Positions 1-13,658 are shown, numbered from the stretch's first letter. The stretch is 64,000 nt of DNA from an uncultured Pseudomonadota bacterium (GCA_903889445.1 CAISXF010000040.1:41001-105000); one strand, 5' to 3'. Numbers and translations: made by a program. Notes: generated by a model from the sequence alone, not told the origin.

Positions 1-257
1 AACGATTAAGTCGCGGGGATTTGGTGATTACCGGCGATATTCCGTTGGCGAATGACGTGATTGAAAAAGGTGGTCACGCCATCAATCCACGCGGCGAACT
101 TTACACTCTGGAAAATATCAAAGAGCGTTTAAATATGCGTGATTTTATGGACAATTTACGCAGCAGCGGGATTCACACGGGCGGTTATGCACCACAAAAT
201 TCACAAGATGTTCAAGCGTTCGCCAATCAATTAGACAATTTTTTAGCGCATCGTTAA
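1..257 (+). CDS. yaiI: YaiI/YqxD (DUF188) family protein, C-terminal part (gene runs off the left edge)
   Basis: [49 protein letters not shown] is a characteristic DUF188 C-terminus. Confidence 0.85.
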   Translation, partial: RLSRGDLVITGDIPLANDVIEKGGHAINPRGELYTLENIKERLNMRDFMDNLRSSGIHTGGYAPQNSQDVQAFANQLDNFLAHR

Positions 258-315
258 ATCAAAAACATTCCTCTAATTTTTCAATTCCCCCACTTAAATT
301 TCAAATTAAAAAAAC

Positions 316-807
316 ATGACGAAAAAATTACTCACGCATTTCAACGCCGCCGGTGACGCGCACATGGTGGATGTGGGCAACAAAAATTTCACCTATCGCG
401 TGGCAATTACCGAAGGATTCATTCATTTGCAACCAGCGACGCTGGCGTTAATTCTCACTGGAGAACACAAAAAAGGGGATGTCCTCGGCATTGCGCGAAT
501 TGCGGGCATTATGGCGAGTAAGCACACCGCTGATTTGATTCCGTTGTGTCATCCGTTGCCGCTGACGCACGTTGAAATTATCTTAACACCTGAACTCGAA
601 AATCAACGCATTCGTTGCCAAACGACGGCAAAAACACATGGTCAAACGGGTGTCGAAATGGAAGCCTTAACTGCGACACAAATCACGCTGTTGACCATTT
701 ACGATATGTGTAAAGCGGTGGATCGCGGCATGGTGATTGACGGCGTGCGCTTGCTTGAAAAATCGGGCGGAAAATCCGGACATTGGCACGCAGATAACGT
801 AATTTAA
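316..807 (+). CDS. moaC: cyclic pyranopterin monophosphate synthase MoaC
   Basis: full-length MoaC motifs ([51 protein letters not shown]). Confidence 0.95.
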   Translation: MTKKLLTHFNAAGDAHMVDVGNKNFTYRVAITEGFIHLQPATLALILTGEHKKGDVLGIARIAGIMASKHTADLIPLCHPLPLTHVEIILTPELENQRIRCQTTAKTHGQTGVEMEALTATQITLLTIYDMCKAVDRGMVIDGVRLLEKSGGKSGHWHADNVI

Positions 808-829
808 TTTAAACTAACAGGAAACCAAT

Positions 830-1870
830 ATGGCTCTGAAAATTCACGAATTAGCGACCGCCTGTGGCGCGACGATGGAAGGCGATAACCCCGCGCAAAT
901 CATTACGGCGACAAACGATATTACCGCCGCGCAAATTGGACAAGTGACGCAATTGACGCAGGCGCGTTATCGCCATTATTTGCAAACGTCACAGGCTTCG
1001 GCGTGTTTTGTGGCGACCGATTTTGATGCACGAAACGTCCCAGAATCGTTAGTTTTACTGCGTTGTGCGGATCCAGAAATGGCATTTGTCAATGCTGTGA
1101 AATTGTTGCATCCGCCTATCAATTATCCCGCGACGATTTCGCCGCAAGCGGTGATTTCAGAAAGTGTGATATTGCCTGAAAGCTGTCATGTTGGCGCATT
1201 TGTAGTGATAAATGAGGGCGTGGAAATTGGCGAAAATAGTGAGATTTTGGCGGGCGTTTATTTGGGGCAGAATGTCAAAATTGGCAAAAATACGCGCATT
1301 TATCCTTACGCGGTGATTTATGACGGCGTGGAAATTGGCGATAACGTGATAATTCATTCGGGGGCGATTATTGGCGCGGATGGTTTTGGTTATAAATTTC
1401 GCAACGGGCAACACGTTAAAGTGCCGCAAATAGGGAATGTGGTGATTGGTGACAACGTAGAAATTGGTGCGAATACTTGCGTTGATCGGGGCGCGTTGGG
1501 CAGTACGGAAATTGGTGAGGGCAGTAAAATCGATAATTTAGTTCAGATTGGACACAATAATAAAATCGGGCAACACGTTATTGTGTGTGGACAAACAGGC
1601 ATTTCGGGGTCGTGTACGATTGAAAATTACGCGATTCTGGCAGGCAGCACGGGCATTGCGGATCATGTCAAAATTGGGCAGGGTGCGGTGGTGATGGCGC
1701 GGGCGGGTGTAGCAAATGACGTGGCACCGAAAACGCAGGTTTTTGGCAGTCCCGCAAAAGAAAAGCGGGTGGTGTATCGTGAACAAGTGGCGTTGAGTCA
1801 ATTGCCGGAATTAGTGAAAACGATTAAGCAATTAGAAGCACGATTAGCACAATTGGAACTAAAAATCTAA
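830..1870 (+). CDS. lpxD: UDP-3-O-acylglucosamine N-acyltransferase LpxD
   Basis: left-handed beta-helix hexapeptide repeats, [26 protein letters not shown]. Confidence 0.95.
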   Translation: MALKIHELATACGATMEGDNPAQIITATNDITAAQIGQVTQLTQARYRHYLQTSQASACFVATDFDARNVPESLVLLRCADPEMAFVNAVKLLHPPINYPATISPQAVISESVILPESCHVGAFVVINEGVEIGENSEILAGVYLGQNVKIGKNTRIYPYAVIYDGVEIGDNVIIHSGAIIGADGFGYKFRNGQHVKVPQIGNVVIGDNVEIGANTCVDRGALGSTEIGEGSKIDNLVQIGHNNKIGQHVIVCGQTGISGSCTIENYAILAGSTGIADHVKIGQGAVVMARAGVANDVAPKTQVFGSPAKEKRVVYREQVALSQLPELVKTIKQLEARLAQLELKI

Positions 1871-1882
1871 AGCTCTATAAAC

Positions 1883-1925
1883 AACTTAGCCCGACTTTTG
1901 AGAATGTCAAAAGTCGGGCTAAAGT
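1883..1925 (+). terminator. intrinsic terminator after lpxD
   Basis: perfect stem TTAGCCCGACTTTTGA-gaatg-TCAAAAGTCGGGCTAA. Confidence 0.7.
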
Positions 1926-1964
1926 TAGAACCAGAACACTTTTAATAACTGGAAGAAATCTCTT

Positions 1965-2150
1965 TTAGTTATTGTTGTTCATGTGTTTGTTTTCAATTTT
2001 TTTGAAAACTTCTGCTTGGCTTTGTGCTACTGCACCACTTTGCAAATGTTTCGTTTCATCAGCTTTCAGCATGAAAACTAAAACAATCGTCGCTGCAATT
2101 AAGCCACCAATCCAGAACCAAAAATAATCTTTTTCTTGTGTGTCAGACAT
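1965..2150 (-). CDS. small single-pass membrane protein of unknown function (start probably MSDTQEKDYFWFWIGG)
   Basis: ORF with one hydrophobic helix; internal Met preferred over the Arg-rich upstream extension. Confidence 0.5.
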   Translation of the reverse strand: MSDTQEKDYFWFWIGGLIAATIVLVFMLKADETKHLQSGAVAQSQAEVFKKIENKHMNNNN

Positions 2151-2367
2151 TGTTAAATCCTCGTAGTTATTATAATAATTTTTTTGTCTCTTTCTTCGAA
2201 GAGGTCGTCCTAAACGACGGCGTATTTTTATCATGAATTTAGGTATGATGTCAAAATCATAAATAAAAATTTACCTAAAAAACGAATAAATCATATCAAA
2301 TGCTTTTATGAATTCTGAAAAAATTCAACTAAAATGCCATTCAACTCAATCTTAACTCGGACATTTT

Positions 2368-2940
2368 ATGCCACAAATTATCCTAGCTTCAGCCTCGCCC
2401 CGCCGCCGAGAATTACTTAATCAAATAAATGTGCGGCATTTTGTTCAAACTGTGGAGATAGACGAAACGCCTTTTTTTAACGAATTACCGACACATTATG
2501 TTCAGCGTTTAGCCGCCGAAAAAGCCGTCACATGTGTCCAAAAATTTAATCCAAAAATCCCCATTCTTGCCGCAGATACCGCCGTCGTTTTAGGCGATAA
2601 AATCATGGGCAAACCGACCAATGAAAATGACGCTATGACCATGTTGCGCTTGCTCTCCGGCAGAACGCATCAAGTATTTACCGCGATTGCGTTAGTCGGA
2701 CGCGAAAATCACACCGCCCTCAGCATCACCGACGTGACCTTTAAAAATTTATCCGAAACAGAACTCCGCGCGTATTGGCGCAGCGGTGAACCGCTCGACA
2801 AAGCCGGAAGTTACGCCATTCAAGGGCAGGGCAGTTTATTTATTGAAAATATTAACGGCAGTTTTTCTGGCGTGATGGGTTTGCCGCTGTTTGAAACCGC
2901 ACAATTATTAGCCCGTGAAGGCATCGAGTTACTCGCATGA
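2368..2940 (+). CDS. maf: Maf family nucleotide pyrophosphatase
   Basis: ILASASPRRRELL, LAADTAVVLGDKIMGKP, SGRTHQVFTAIAL, DKAGSYAIQG. Confidence 0.95.
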   Translation: MPQIILASASPRRRELLNQINVRHFVQTVEIDETPFFNELPTHYVQRLAAEKAVTCVQKFNPKIPILAADTAVVLGDKIMGKPTNENDAMTMLRLLSGRTHQVFTAIALVGRENHTALSITDVTFKNLSETELRAYWRSGEPLDKAGSYAIQGQGSLFIENINGSFSGVMGLPLFETAQLLAREGIELLA

Positions 2941-4391
2941 GCGAAGAAATTTTAATTAACGTCACGCCACCCGAAACCCGTGTCGCCGTGATTGAAAATG
3001 GCGTGTTACAAGAACTCATTATTGAGCGAAGTTGCAAAATCGGTTTAATCGGCAACATTTACAAAGGCGAAGTATGCCGCGTGTTACCTGGAATGCAGGC
3101 GGCATTTGTGGATATTGGTTTATCACGTTCCGCCTTTTTACATTTGTCGGATTTGTGTTCTAACGAACTGGAAAAAAAAGGCTCGGCGAACATCGAGCAT
3201 TATTTGCGCGAAGGGCAACGCATTATCGTCCAAGTGTTTAAAGACCCGCTCGGCAGCAAAGGCGCACGTTTAACCACCGATATTTCAATTCCATCACGCT
3301 TTCAAGTTTATATGCCATATTCGACTAACACTGGCGTTTCGCAGCGTATCGAATGTGCTGAAGAACGCGCCCGTTTAAAAGTTTGTTTGGAGCAATTTAA
3401 AAACGAAAACCAATGTGGCGGATTCATTGCTCGCACAGCGGCGGAAGGCGTTGAGGAATCTGTGTTGCGGGCGGATATGGAATTTTTGTTGAAACTCTGG
3501 GAATCCATCAATGCGAAAATTGCGACTGCCGCGCCCAAACAATTCATTCATAAAGATTTGCCGTTGAGTGTTCGCACGTTGCGTGATTTGTACCGCGAAG
3601 GCATTGAACGCATTCGCGTAGATTCCAAAGAAACGTATGTTCGACTAGTCGAATTTGCTGAAGTTTTCGCACCAGAAATTATTCCCGTGATTGAACATTA
3701 CAACGGCGAATGCCCCGTTTTTGATATTTATAGCGTTGAAGATGAACTCGAAAAAGCCCTGGCGCGAAAAGTAAATCTCAAATCTGGCGGACATTTGGTG
3801 TTTGATCAAACCGAATCGATGACCACCGTTGACGTAAATACGGGCGGTTATGTGGGCGGACGAAATTTAGAAGAAACGATTTTTAAAACCAATTTGGAAG
3901 CCGCTCAAGCCATTGCGCGACAACTGCGTTTGCGAAATTTAGGCGGCATTATCATCGTCGATTTCATCGATATGAAAGGCGCAGAACACAGGCAGCAAGT
4001 GTTACAAGCGTTTGAACGGCATTTAGAAAAAGACCGCTCAAAAACCAAAATTTCGGAAGTATCGATTTTAGGTTTAATCGAAATGACCCGCAAACGCACG
4101 CGCGAAAGTTTGGAGCATATTTTATGCGAACCTTGTTGCGCGTGCGGCGGACGTGGCGTAATGAAAACAGCGGAATCGATTTGTTTGGAAATTTTTCGGG
4201 AAATTATCCGCGAAGTTCGACAATATAAAGTTCAACAAATGTTAGTGTTAGCATCGAACGAAGTCGTGGAAATGTTGCTCGATGAAAAAGCCGATATGTT
4301 GTCGGATTTAGAAACTTTTTTGAATGTGCAAATTAAATTCCGTTCCGAATCCGGCTATAATCAGGAGCAATACGACGTTGTTTTGTTGTAA
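2937..4391 (+). CDS. rng: ribonuclease G
   Basis: RNase E/G family, overlaps maf by 4 nt; FIARTAAEGV, MTTVDVNTGGYVGGRNLEETIFKTNLEAA, PCCACGGRG. Confidence 0.95.
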   Translation: MSEEILINVTPPETRVAVIENGVLQELIIERSCKIGLIGNIYKGEVCRVLPGMQAAFVDIGLSRSAFLHLSDLCSNELEKKGSANIEHYLREGQRIIVQVFKDPLGSKGARLTTDISIPSRFQVYMPYSTNTGVSQRIECAEERARLKVCLEQFKNENQCGGFIARTAAEGVEESVLRADMEFLLKLWESINAKIATAAPKQFIHKDLPLSVRTLRDLYREGIERIRVDSKETYVRLVEFAEVFAPEIIPVIEHYNGECPVFDIYSVEDELEKALARKVNLKSGGHLVFDQTESMTTVDVNTGGYVGGRNLEETIFKTNLEAAQAIARQLRLRNLGGIIIVDFIDMKGAEHRQQVLQAFERHLEKDRSKTKISEVSILGLIEMTRKRTRESLEHILCEPCCACGGRGVMKTAESICLEIFREIIREVRQYKVQQMLVLASNEVVEMLLDEKADMLSDLETFLNVQIKFRSESGYNQEQYDVVLL

Positions 4392-4395
4392 TTTT

Positions 4396-6675
4396 TTATT
4401 TTTTAAACGCTTTCGCTAACGCATTCGCCATTAAATTATTTTGTAACGGCGGCAGCAGTTTCACTTTGGGCGTGGGTTCGATTTTGCGCGATTCACGTTT
4501 CATTTCATTTGGTTCAATTGTACTTTTCATGGTGAGCGCAATGCGTTTGCGTGGCGCGTCAATTTCCGTCACGGTGACGGTGACGACATCACCCGTTTTG
4601 ACCACGTCGCGTGGATCTTTGATAAACGTATCAGCGAGTTGCGAAATATGAACCAGTCCATCTTGATGCACGCCAATATCGACAAACGCGCCAAAATTCG
4701 CCACATTCGTGACCACACCTTGCAAACGCATTCCAACTTCCAAATCCGTCATTTTTTCGACACCCGCTTTAAATTCCACATTTTTAAATTCGGGTCGTGG
4801 GTCGCGTCCTGGTTTTTCGAGTTCTTGCAAAATATCTGTCACGGTAGGCAAACCAAAATGTTCGTCGGTGAAATTCGCCGCATTTAACCCGCGTAAAAAT
4901 GCGGGTTGTCCGATTAAATCACGGATATTTTTGCCCGTGTTTTTGATGATATTTTCAACCACGGGATACGCTTCAGGATGAACCGCCGACGCATCGAGCG
5001 GATTATTACCGTTCAAAATCCGTAAAAAACCCGCTGCTTGTTCATACGCTTTTTCGCCCAAACGTGGCACTTTTTTCAACTGTTTACGATTTTTAAACGC
5101 GCCATTTTCATTCCGAAACGCGACGATATTTTCACTCACGCTCGCCGATAAACCCGACACTTGTTTGAGCAACGAAACCGATGCCGTATTCACATCCACG
5201 CCGACTTTATTCACGCAATCTTCCACAACATTATTGAGCATTCGCGCCAGTTGCGTTTGATTTACGTCGTGTTGATATTGCCCCACGCCGATGGATTTGG
5301 GATCGATTTTCACCAATTCCGCCAACGGATCTTGCAAACGTCGCGCAATCGACACCGCGCCGCGCAAGGTTACGTCTAAATCGGGAAATTCTTTTGCCGC
5401 TAATTCCGAAGCCGAATAAACCGACGCACCGGCTTCAGAAACGGTAATTTTGTTGAATTTCAACTCGCTGTGACGTTTCAAAATATCAGCGACCAAAGCA
5501 TCGGTTTCGCGCGACGCGGTGCCGTTGCCAATGCTGACCAGTTCCACATTATGCAGCGCAATCAACGTCGCTAATTTGGCAATCGAACCGTCCCAATCGT
5601 TGCGCGGTTGATGCGGATAAATCACGTCGGTGGCAACCACTTTGCCAGTTTTATCGACAATCGCCACTTTCACGCCCGTCCGAATGCCAGGATCCAAACC
5701 CATCGTCGTTTTCGCGCCAGCTGGTGCCGCTAATAATAAATCACGCAAATTATGGGCAAAAACCCGAATCGCTTCCGCGTCTGCCGCTTCACGAAGTTGA
5801 CTTTTTAAATCCAAATCCAAGCGCGTAAACAATTTCGTTTTCCAACCCAAACGCGCGGTTTCTGCCAGCCACGCATTCGCGGGTTGCGACATATCGCCCA
5901 CGTTTAATTGTCGTGCCACTTTCTGAGCGCACAATTCATGACCCAATTTTTCGTCTGCCGCAGGTTGTAATGTCACCACTAAACAATCTTCATTTCGTCC
6001 GCGCAACATCGCTAAAATGCGGTGCGACGGCATTTTTTGCAGCGGTTCACGGTAATCAAAATAATCTTTGAATTTCTCGGCTTGCGCTTCTTTGCCCGCG
6101 ACAACGTGAACGTGCATTACGCCTTGTTGCCAAACGTGTTCGCGTAAATCTGCCAGCAATGGCGCGTTTTCAGATAATTCTTCCATCACAATTTGCCGTG
6201 CGCCTTCCAATGCGGCGGCAACATCAACCACGCCTTTTTCAGCGTTCACATAGTTGGCGGCAAATGCTTCGGGCGCGACGTTTCGATTAGCCAAAATATC
6301 GTGCGTCAACGGCTCTAAACCCGCTTCACGGGCGATTTGCGCTTTCGTGCGGCGTTTCTGTTTAAACGGTAAATATAAATCTTCGAGCAACGTTTTCGTT
6401 TCGGCGGCGTTAATCGCAGTTTCTAATTCGGGCGTGAGTTTTTCTTGCGACGCGATACTTTCCAAAATCGTGGCGCGACGGGCGTTCAGTTCGCGCAAAT
6501 AGCCCAAACGTTCTTCCAGCAACCGCAATTGCGTGTCGTCCAAACCGCCAGTGATTTCTTTTCGATAACGGGAAATAAACGGCACCGTCGCGCCTTCGTC
6601 TAAAAGTGCGACGGCGGCGTTAATTTGATTGACGTGAACGGCTAATTCTTGGGCAAGTGTTTGATTGATGGTCAT
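4396..6675 (-). CDS. tex: Tex family RNA-binding transcription accessory protein
   Basis: [21 protein letters not shown], YqgF-like [16 protein letters not shown]-terminal S1 domain. Confidence 0.95.
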   Translation of the reverse strand: MTINQTLAQELAVHVNQINAAVALLDEGATVPFISRYRKEITGGLDDTQLRLLEERLGYLRELNARRATILESIASQEKLTPELETAINAAETKTLLEDLYLPFKQKRRTKAQIAREAGLEPLTHDILANRNVAPEAFAANYVNAEKGVVDVAAALEGARQIVMEELSENAPLLADLREHVWQQGVMHVHVVAGKEAQAEKFKDYFDYREPLQKMPSHRILAMLRGRNEDCLVVTLQPAADEKLGHELCAQKVARQLNVGDMSQPANAWLAETARLGWKTKLFTRLDLDLKSQLREAADAEAIRVFAHNLRDLLLAAPAGAKTTMGLDPGIRTGVKVAIVDKTGKVVATDVIYPHQPRNDWDGSIAKLATLIALHNVELVSIGNGTASRETDALVADILKRHSELKFNKITVSEAGASVYSASELAAKEFPDLDVTLRGAVSIARRLQDPLAELVKIDPKSIGVGQYQHDVNQTQLARMLNNVVEDCVNKVGVDVNTASVSLLKQVSGLSASVSENIVAFRNENGAFKNRKQLKKVPRLGEKAYEQAAGFLRILNGNNPLDASAVHPEAYPVVENIIKNTGKNIRDLIGQPAFLRGLNAANFTDEHFGLPTVTDILQELEKPGRDPRPEFKNVEFKAGVEKMTDLEVGMRLQGVVTNVANFGAFVDIGVHQDGLVHISQLADTFIKDPRDVVKTGDVVTVTVTEIDAPRKRIALTMKSTIEPNEMKRESRKIEPTPKVKLLPPLQNNLMANALAKAFKK

Positions 6676-6691
6676 GATTGGATGATTTGGA

Positions 6692-7483
6692 TTATTCGGC
6701 GTTTAACAAAATGACTTCGAGTTCTTCGGTGATTTCTTCTTGGCGATAAATTTGGGATTTGTGATGTAGTTTTTGGGTTTGTGCGTCGAGATGTTGCACC
6801 GCGCCTTCCAAATGCTGGAGTCGGCGACGATTTTCAGCCAGCGACGAAAGATAAATAATTTCGTGCAATATTGGCAGCAATACCTGTTCCAGCATTTTTA
6901 CGAAAAAAAGTTCGGGCGACACATTCAACAGCGGTGCTTCTTCTTCGGTTTTGGGCGGTCGCGGCAGTGGCAAAATTTGTCGGTGTTGAATTTGATTGCT
7001 GTGCAGGTCGTGATAAACCGCCATCAAAGTGCAATCAGCGTCTAAATTGTTAAGGCATTGCATCAGTTGTTCGAGCAATAGCGGCACGTCTTCCACGACA
7101 TTCATGCCGTTCAAGCGTGCAATTAGCCGATAATCGTACGCTTCAGCTCGCGCAATTAACCGATTGCCGACCGCAATAATGCCGGCATACGGTTTATTTT
7201 TCAGGCTGTCCAGCAACTTTTCATTAAAATCACCACAAAATCCGCGTTCTGAACCTAGCACCAGATAAACGATTTGACCGTTATCGTCGCTGACAAAATG
7301 CGGATACGCCGCCAGAAAACGCGCCGAATTTCTTTCAACGTGTGCGACTATTTGCGATTGCAACAGCTGTAACTGCGTGAGTTTATGCACCGCCATCAAC
7401 GCGAGATTTTTCATGGCATTGAGAATACCGCGAATATCTTCGAGTTGGTGAATGTGTTGGTATAAATCGCGGCTTCGGCTCAT
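6692..7483 (-). CDS. atpG: F1Fo ATPase gamma subunit (N-ATPase type)
   Basis: N-terminal [31 protein letters not shown]; last gene of the ATPase operon. Confidence 0.85.
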   Translation of the reverse strand: MSRSRDLYQHIHQLEDIRGILNAMKNLALMAVHKLTQLQLLQSQIVAHVERNSARFLAAYPHFVSDDNGQIVYLVLGSERGFCGDFNEKLLDSLKNKPYAGIIAVGNRLIARAEAYDYRLIARLNGMNVVEDVPLLLEQLMQCLNNLDADCTLMAVYHDLHSNQIQHRQILPLPRPPKTEEEAPLLNVSPELFFVKMLEQVLLPILHEIIYLSSLAENRRRLQHLEGAVQHLDAQTQKLHHKSQIYRQEEITEELEVILLNAE

Positions 7484-7484
7484 T

Positions 7485-8951
7485 TTAGGCTAACCAATTG
7501 GCGACAGCGTGTTGCCATTGTTCATGGGAACTGTCGAGCGTTAAATCGGTATTTTTCACGCCTTGCGCGAGGCGTTCTAAAGCCTGCTCAAGGTCAGAAA
7601 ATTCTAACGCATTGAGGCAATCACTGTTGAAAGCCACCAGCCACGCCAGTTGACACAAACTCGATAACGGCGTGAACCGATCTTGTTTCAGCAATTCACG
7701 CAATAATCGCCCACGTTGAATACGTTGTTCCATCGACGCTTCCAAACGTTGACCAAAACGGGTGAACATTTCGAGTTCTAAAAACTGCAAATAATCCAGT
7801 TTCATTTGTCCAGCTTGATTGCGAATCGCAGGATGTTGCGCTTTGCCGCCAATGCGTGACACCGATTTTGCAATATCAATCGCCGGACGAAAACCCGACG
7901 TAAATAAATTACTGTCCAAATAAATTTGCCCGTCGGTAATCGAAATTAAATTCGTCGGAATGTACGCGGCAATTTCGCCTTGTTGCGTTTCGACAATCGG
8001 CAATGCCGTCATCGTGCCGCCGCCGTGTTCGGGATTGTAACGAGTGGAACGCTCTAACAAACGCGAATGAATAAAGAAAATATCACCCGGATACGCTTCT
8101 CGACCCGGCGGACGACGCAATAATAACGACAATTCCCGATACGTTCGGGCGTGCGTGGACAAATCATCGTAAACAATCAGCGTGTCGCGTCCTTTTGCCA
8201 TCCAATACTCTGCCAAAGCACAGCCAGAAAACGGGGCGATATATTGCAAACCAGGTAACGCATTGGCTTCGGCAACAACACACACGGTGTACGCCAATGC
8301 GCCATGTTGTTTGAGCGTTTCAATTGTGCTGACGACGGTCGAACGTTTTTGCCCAATCAACACCACGATGCAAATGACATTTTTATCTTTTTGATTGATA
8401 ACGGTATCGAGCGCAATCGAACTACGCCCCAGTCCTTCATCACCAATAATCAGCTGGCGTTGTCCTTTGCCAATTGGAATCAGCGCGTCGATAATTTTAA
8501 TGCCGGTGTAAAGCGGTTCATTAACGAAATCGCGAGCGGTAATCACGGGGGAATTTTTTTCCAATTTTTCGCGGGTCGAAGCCTCCGGTGGCGCGTCGCC
8601 GTCTAACGGCAAACCGAGTGGATCAATGATGCGCCCTAAAAATGCCTCGCCCACTGGTATGCTCAACGGATGACGGGCAGGGCGCACGGTAGTTCCGGCG
8701 GTGAGCGAAGGTGTTTCATAAAGTAAAATTACGCCAATGCGGTCGCAACTTAAATCAAACACCATGCCGCGACTGCCTTCCGCAAAAATCAAAATGTCTT
8801 CAATCGCTGCCGACGGTAAACCGTTAATCCACGCAATACCGTCGCCCACCGAAACCGTCGTGCCTTGTTCTTCCACGCCCAACGCCGGTTTGTAGCGATT
8901 TAACCAATCGGTTTGTAACTCCAATAAATCAAATGAATTATTCAAAATCAT
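7485..8951 (-). CDS. atpA: F1Fo ATPase alpha subunit, divergent P-loop GDEGLGRS (start probably MILNNSFDL)
   Basis: alpha-subunit fold sequence, [56 protein letters not shown] track start (9056) is too long. Confidence 0.9.
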   Translation of the reverse strand: MILNNSFDLLELQTDWLNRYKPALGVEEQGTTVSVGDGIAWINGLPSAAIEDILIFAEGSRGMVFDLSCDRIGVILLYETPSLTAGTTVRPARHPLSIPVGEAFLGRIIDPLGLPLDGDAPPEASTREKLEKNSPVITARDFVNEPLYTGIKIIDALIPIGKGQRQLIIGDEGLGRSSIALDTVINQKDKNVICIVVLIGQKRSTVVSTIETLKQHGALAYTVCVVAEANALPGLQYIAPFSGCALAEYWMAKGRDTLIVYDDLSTHARTYRELSLLLRRPPGREAYPGDIFFIHSRLLERSTRYNPEHGGGTMTALPIVETQQGEIAAYIPTNLISITDGQIYLDSNLFTSGFRPAIDIAKSVSRIGGKAQHPAIRNQAGQMKLDYLQFLELEMFTRFGQRLEASMEQRIQRGRLLRELLKQDRFTPLSSLCQLAWLVAFNSDCLNALEFSDLEQALERLAQGVKNTDLTLDSSHEQWQHAVANWLA

Positions 8952-9687
8952 GCGCCAACTCCGCAAAACCGCTGAGTTCGTGTTGTAAATTAGCTTGCAA
9001 CACCCACGAACCCAGCTCAATTCGTAAACCCGCCAGCAGCATTGCCTCTTCGGCATAATGAAACGTGAGCGGCAGCACTATCAACGTCGAAAAACAGTCC
9101 GCCAATTGTTGTCGATAAATCGCATCCAGCGGAAACGCGCTGCTGATATTGACGACGGGCGGATTTTGAAGACGTTGAAAACTCGCATTCAAGGTGTCGG
9201 GTAAGGTTTTCAATTGCTCCACCAAAAATTGCACCAATTTCGTTTCCAATTCAGCACTCGCGGTGTGTTGCACCAGAATATGAGCAAATCGAGCCGCATT
9301 TTTCAACGCGAGTTGTTGCGCGTGTTGTTCAAATTCATGTTGTTGACGGCTGAGATTCGCTTGGTTTCGTTGGCGTTCCTGCTCTAACTCTTTTTGCAGC
9401 AGGTCGAATTGCGCCCGACGTTCTGTGTCAAGGTCTTGATGCAATGCTACCAGCGCAATTTGTTTTTCTTGTTCCCACAATTTTTGCCGATTTTCATACA
9501 ATTCACGCTGCGTTTCAGCTTCTTGTTGCACGCTTTGCGCTTTCGCCAAGGTGTCTTCAATATGCAGTTTGCGTTGGGCAATGGTGGCGAGCAAGGGTTT
9601 ATAAAATAATCGCTGCAAAATCCAAACTAAAACCAGGAAATTGAGCATTTCCAAAATAAACGTCGAAAAATCAAATTCCATAGACAT
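8938..9687 (-). CDS. atpF: F-type ATPase b subunit (extended, b/delta-like as in N-ATPases)
   Basis: N-terminal TM and long coiled coil; 249 aa; position between c and alpha. Confidence 0.85.
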   Translation of the reverse strand: MSMEFDFSTFILEMLNFLVLVWILQRLFYKPLLATIAQRKLHIEDTLAKAQSVQQEAETQRELYENRQKLWEQEKQIALVALHQDLDTERRAQFDLLQKELEQERQRNQANLSRQQHEFEQHAQQLALKNAARFAHILVQHTASAELETKLVQFLVEQLKTLPDTLNASFQRLQNPPVVNISSAFPLDAIYRQQLADCFSTLIVLPLTFHYAEEAMLLAGLRIELGSWVLQANLQHELSGFAELAHDFE

Positions 9688-9689
9688 AG

Positions 9690-9956
9690 TTATTTCACAA
9701 TGTATTCAAGCAACGGATTTTTGAACAGCACAATTAACACAATTACCAAACAATAAATGGCGAGCGATTCAATCATCGCCAAACCAATAAACAATGTTCG
9801 CATGATGGATTGTTCGGATTCGGGCTGTCTCGATAAGGCTTCTAATGCGCTGCTAATGGCTTTGCCCATTGCTAACGCAGGCAGCATGGTTCCTAAGGCA
9901 ATCGCAATCAGCGAGACAATACTTGAACCGAAAACAATTAGGGAAATATCATTCAT
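9690..9956 (-). CDS. atpE: F-type ATPase c subunit
   Basis: ALEALSRQPE loop and AMIESLAIY carboxylate helix. Confidence 0.92.
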   Translation of the reverse strand: MNDISLIVFGSSIVSLIAIALGTMLPALAMGKAISSALEALSRQPESEQSIMRTLFIGLAMIESLAIYCLVIVLIVLFKNPLLEYIVK

Positions 9957-9959
9957 AAA

Positions 9960-10643
9960 TTACTCCAGTGGGGGTTGATGTTGTTGAGTTTGAATTGCGC
10001 TGGCTAAATAAATTAACGCCAACGTGCCAAAAATATAGGCTTGCACAAGAGCTTCGATAATATGCAGCATTAAAATTGGAATAGGGGCTAAAAATCCCGC
10101 CACCAATAAAACCAGCATCGCGGCGGTTTCTAAACTCATCATATTGCCAAACAACCGAATCGCCAACGCTAACGTGCGGGTGAATTCGCTGATGATGTGA
10201 AACGGCAGCAAAATGGGGCTAGGCGTTATGTAATGATGCAGGTGTTTTTTAATGCCTTGAGTTTTGATACCAAACCAATGCACCGATAAAAATACCAATA
10301 TCGCCAGCGCAGAGGTGACGGATAAATCACGAGTGGGTGAATGCAGCGTAGGAATTAAACTGACGAGATTCGCCACGGTGAGAAAAATCCATAACGTCGC
10401 AATCAAGGGCAAAATACGGCGACCGTTTTCGGGTGCGACGGCGAGAATCGATTCATCCATTATCGTCACGATACTTTCCATTAACGTTTGTAACGGTGTC
10501 GGTAACAATGACAAACGGCGCGTCGAAAGCCACGCTACCAATGCCAGCATGAGCATAATCGCCCACGTCGTCATGACCGAACCGTTAATGTGGATGCTGT
10601 CTAAATTGAACGGAAATTCATGCTCCATAAATGATAGTCTCAA
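9960..10643 (-). CDS. atpB: F-type ATPase a subunit
   Basis: IISEFTRTLALAIRLFGNMMS with the essential Arg; polytopic. Confidence 0.92.
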   Translation of the reverse strand: MRLSFMEHEFPFNLDSIHINGSVMTTWAIMLMLALVAWLSTRRLSLLPTPLQTLMESIVTIMDESILAVAPENGRRILPLIATLWIFLTVANLVSLIPTLHSPTRDLSVTSALAILVFLSVHWFGIKTQGIKKHLHHYITPSPILLPFHIISEFTRTLALAIRLFGNMMSLETAAMLVLLVAGFLAPIPILMLHIIEALVQAYIFGTLALIYLASAIQTQQHQPPLE

Positions 10644-10915
10644 TTTTTAATCAGCGAATAAACGTTGAACATTCCCACGACGACACCGGTAAACAATAAA
10701 CTCAATGTCCAACGCGCGGAATAGCCGGCACTTAAACTGTCTAACCAGTGACCTAAATACGCTCCGGCAACTATCGGCAACACCATCACCAGTCCCAGCG
10801 TACCGACATAAACGGTTTGTGATAATAAGGTGGATCGCTCGTTTTGCGCTTTTTTGATGCGTTTCACTTGCTGTTCAATTTGGTTTTTTAATTTCAATGG
10901 CATTATCATTCCCAC
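10640..10915 (-). CDS. AtpI/AtpQ-like small membrane subunit of the N-ATPase operon
   Basis: two TM segments, GAYLGHWLDSLS motif, lies between epsilon and a. Confidence 0.7.
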   Translation of the reverse strand: MGMIMPLKLKNQIEQQVKRIKKAQNERSTLLSQTVYVGTLGLVMVLPIVAGAYLGHWLDSLSAGYSARWTLSLLFTGVVVGMFNVYSLIKN

Positions 10916-11312
10916 TGCAAATCGTGTTTTAAATTCTTAACTTTCTTGAGGATTGCCCATTCCATTTGCTGCAAACTATCACGAATGGCTTGTCGGCTTT
11001 CTTGTTCTTTCGCCGCTTGTTGTTCTAGCAAATCGCTAATGCGGTCAAAATCGGTATCGATTAAAAAAAACCGCGTGCTAATAGTGAGTTGATTCGCGCG
11101 AAAAGAAGCCAATCCACTCGGTAAGGCTAAATAATGCCAGGTTTCATTATCCAAACGAAAACGCGATAAACCTTGCGCCAAAACAGTCATAAAATGCGCG
11201 TGATTCGCTTGAATACCAAACGAACCGCTGGCATCGACACCGACAAACGAACACACATTCGGAAACGATTGTTGTTGATTGCTGGAAAGAATATGCAGGT
11301 TAAAATTATTCA

Positions 11313-11313
<1 letters not shown>
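10906..11313 (-). CDS. atpC: F1 ATPase epsilon subunit (start probably MNNFNLHIL)
   Basis: position after beta; epsilon-like beta-sandwich plus C-terminal helices. Confidence 0.8.
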
Positions 11314-12737
<1,424 letters not shown>

Positions 12738-12878
12738 TTACGTTTAAAATTTAAGTTGCCGTTATCGAACGAGCTAATCGTTCTCTGGTAACAATTGCAA
12801 AGAATTTTAACACATGAAAGATTTTGTACGCTTGAAACTTAAAGCAGCGCAAGGCTTGCGCCGAATATGCTGCTATTT

Positions 12879-13622
12879 TCATTTCGAACAGGTCAGACAA
12901 TGCGGATTTTTTTTCAGTTTCAACGTATTAAATTCCATCGCCAATCCGTCAATTACCAATAATCTGCCCGTTAAGGTCTCACCGATTTCTGCAATGAGTT
13001 TAATCGCCTCCAACGCTTGAATACTGCCAACAATTCCGACAATCGGTGAAATCACGCCGTTTGTCGAACACGTTTGTAATTCTTCGCCGTCACTTTGATA
13101 CAGACAGTTGTAACACGGACTTTCGTTTTTACTCGGTGTGAAAACAGATACTTGCCCTTCAAAACGAATTGCTGCGCCCGAAACGAGCGGTGTTTTTTGT
13201 CGTACACACGCGGCGTTAATCGCAAAACGAGTAGTGAAATTATCGCTGCAATCTAAAACCACATCGGCATTTTTTACTTCATTTTCTAGTGTTTCACCTG
13301 CCAATTGTTCTTTTACCGCGCGAACATTCACATCAGGATTTAAATTTTTTATCGTGTTGCGGGTTGAAATGACTTTATCGACCCCTATATCTGCCGTGTG
13401 ATGAGCAATTTGCCGTTGTAAATTGGACAAATCCACGCTGTCATCGTCATAAATGACCAAATGACCCACGCCCGCCGCCGCTAAATACATGGCAACGGGT
13501 GAACCTAAACCGCCCGCGCCGACAATTAAGACTTTGGCATTGAGTAATTTAAGTTGCCCGTCAATGTCGATTTGAGGCAGCATTATTTGACGGCTGTAGC
13601 GATAAAGTTGGTTGTCATTCAT
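12879..13622 (-). CDS. moeB: HesA/MoeB/ThiF family adenylyltransferase
   Basis: RYSRQIMLPQIDIDGQLKLLNAKVLIVGAGGLGSPVAMYLAAAGVG; CYNCLY. Confidence 0.85.
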   Translation of the reverse strand: MNDNQLYRYSRQIMLPQIDIDGQLKLLNAKVLIVGAGGLGSPVAMYLAAAGVGHLVIYDDDSVDLSNLQRQIAHHTADIGVDKVISTRNTIKNLNPDVNVRAVKEQLAGETLENEVKNADVVLDCSDNFTTRFAINAACVRQKTPLVSGAAIRFEGQVSVFTPSKNESPCYNCLYQSDGEELQTCSTNGVISPIVGIVGSIQALEAIKLIAEIGETLTGRLLVIDGLAMEFNTLKLKKNPHCLTCSK

Positions 13623-13658
13623 GGTTTTTCGATTGGCAGTAAGTGGTTCAAATTTTTC

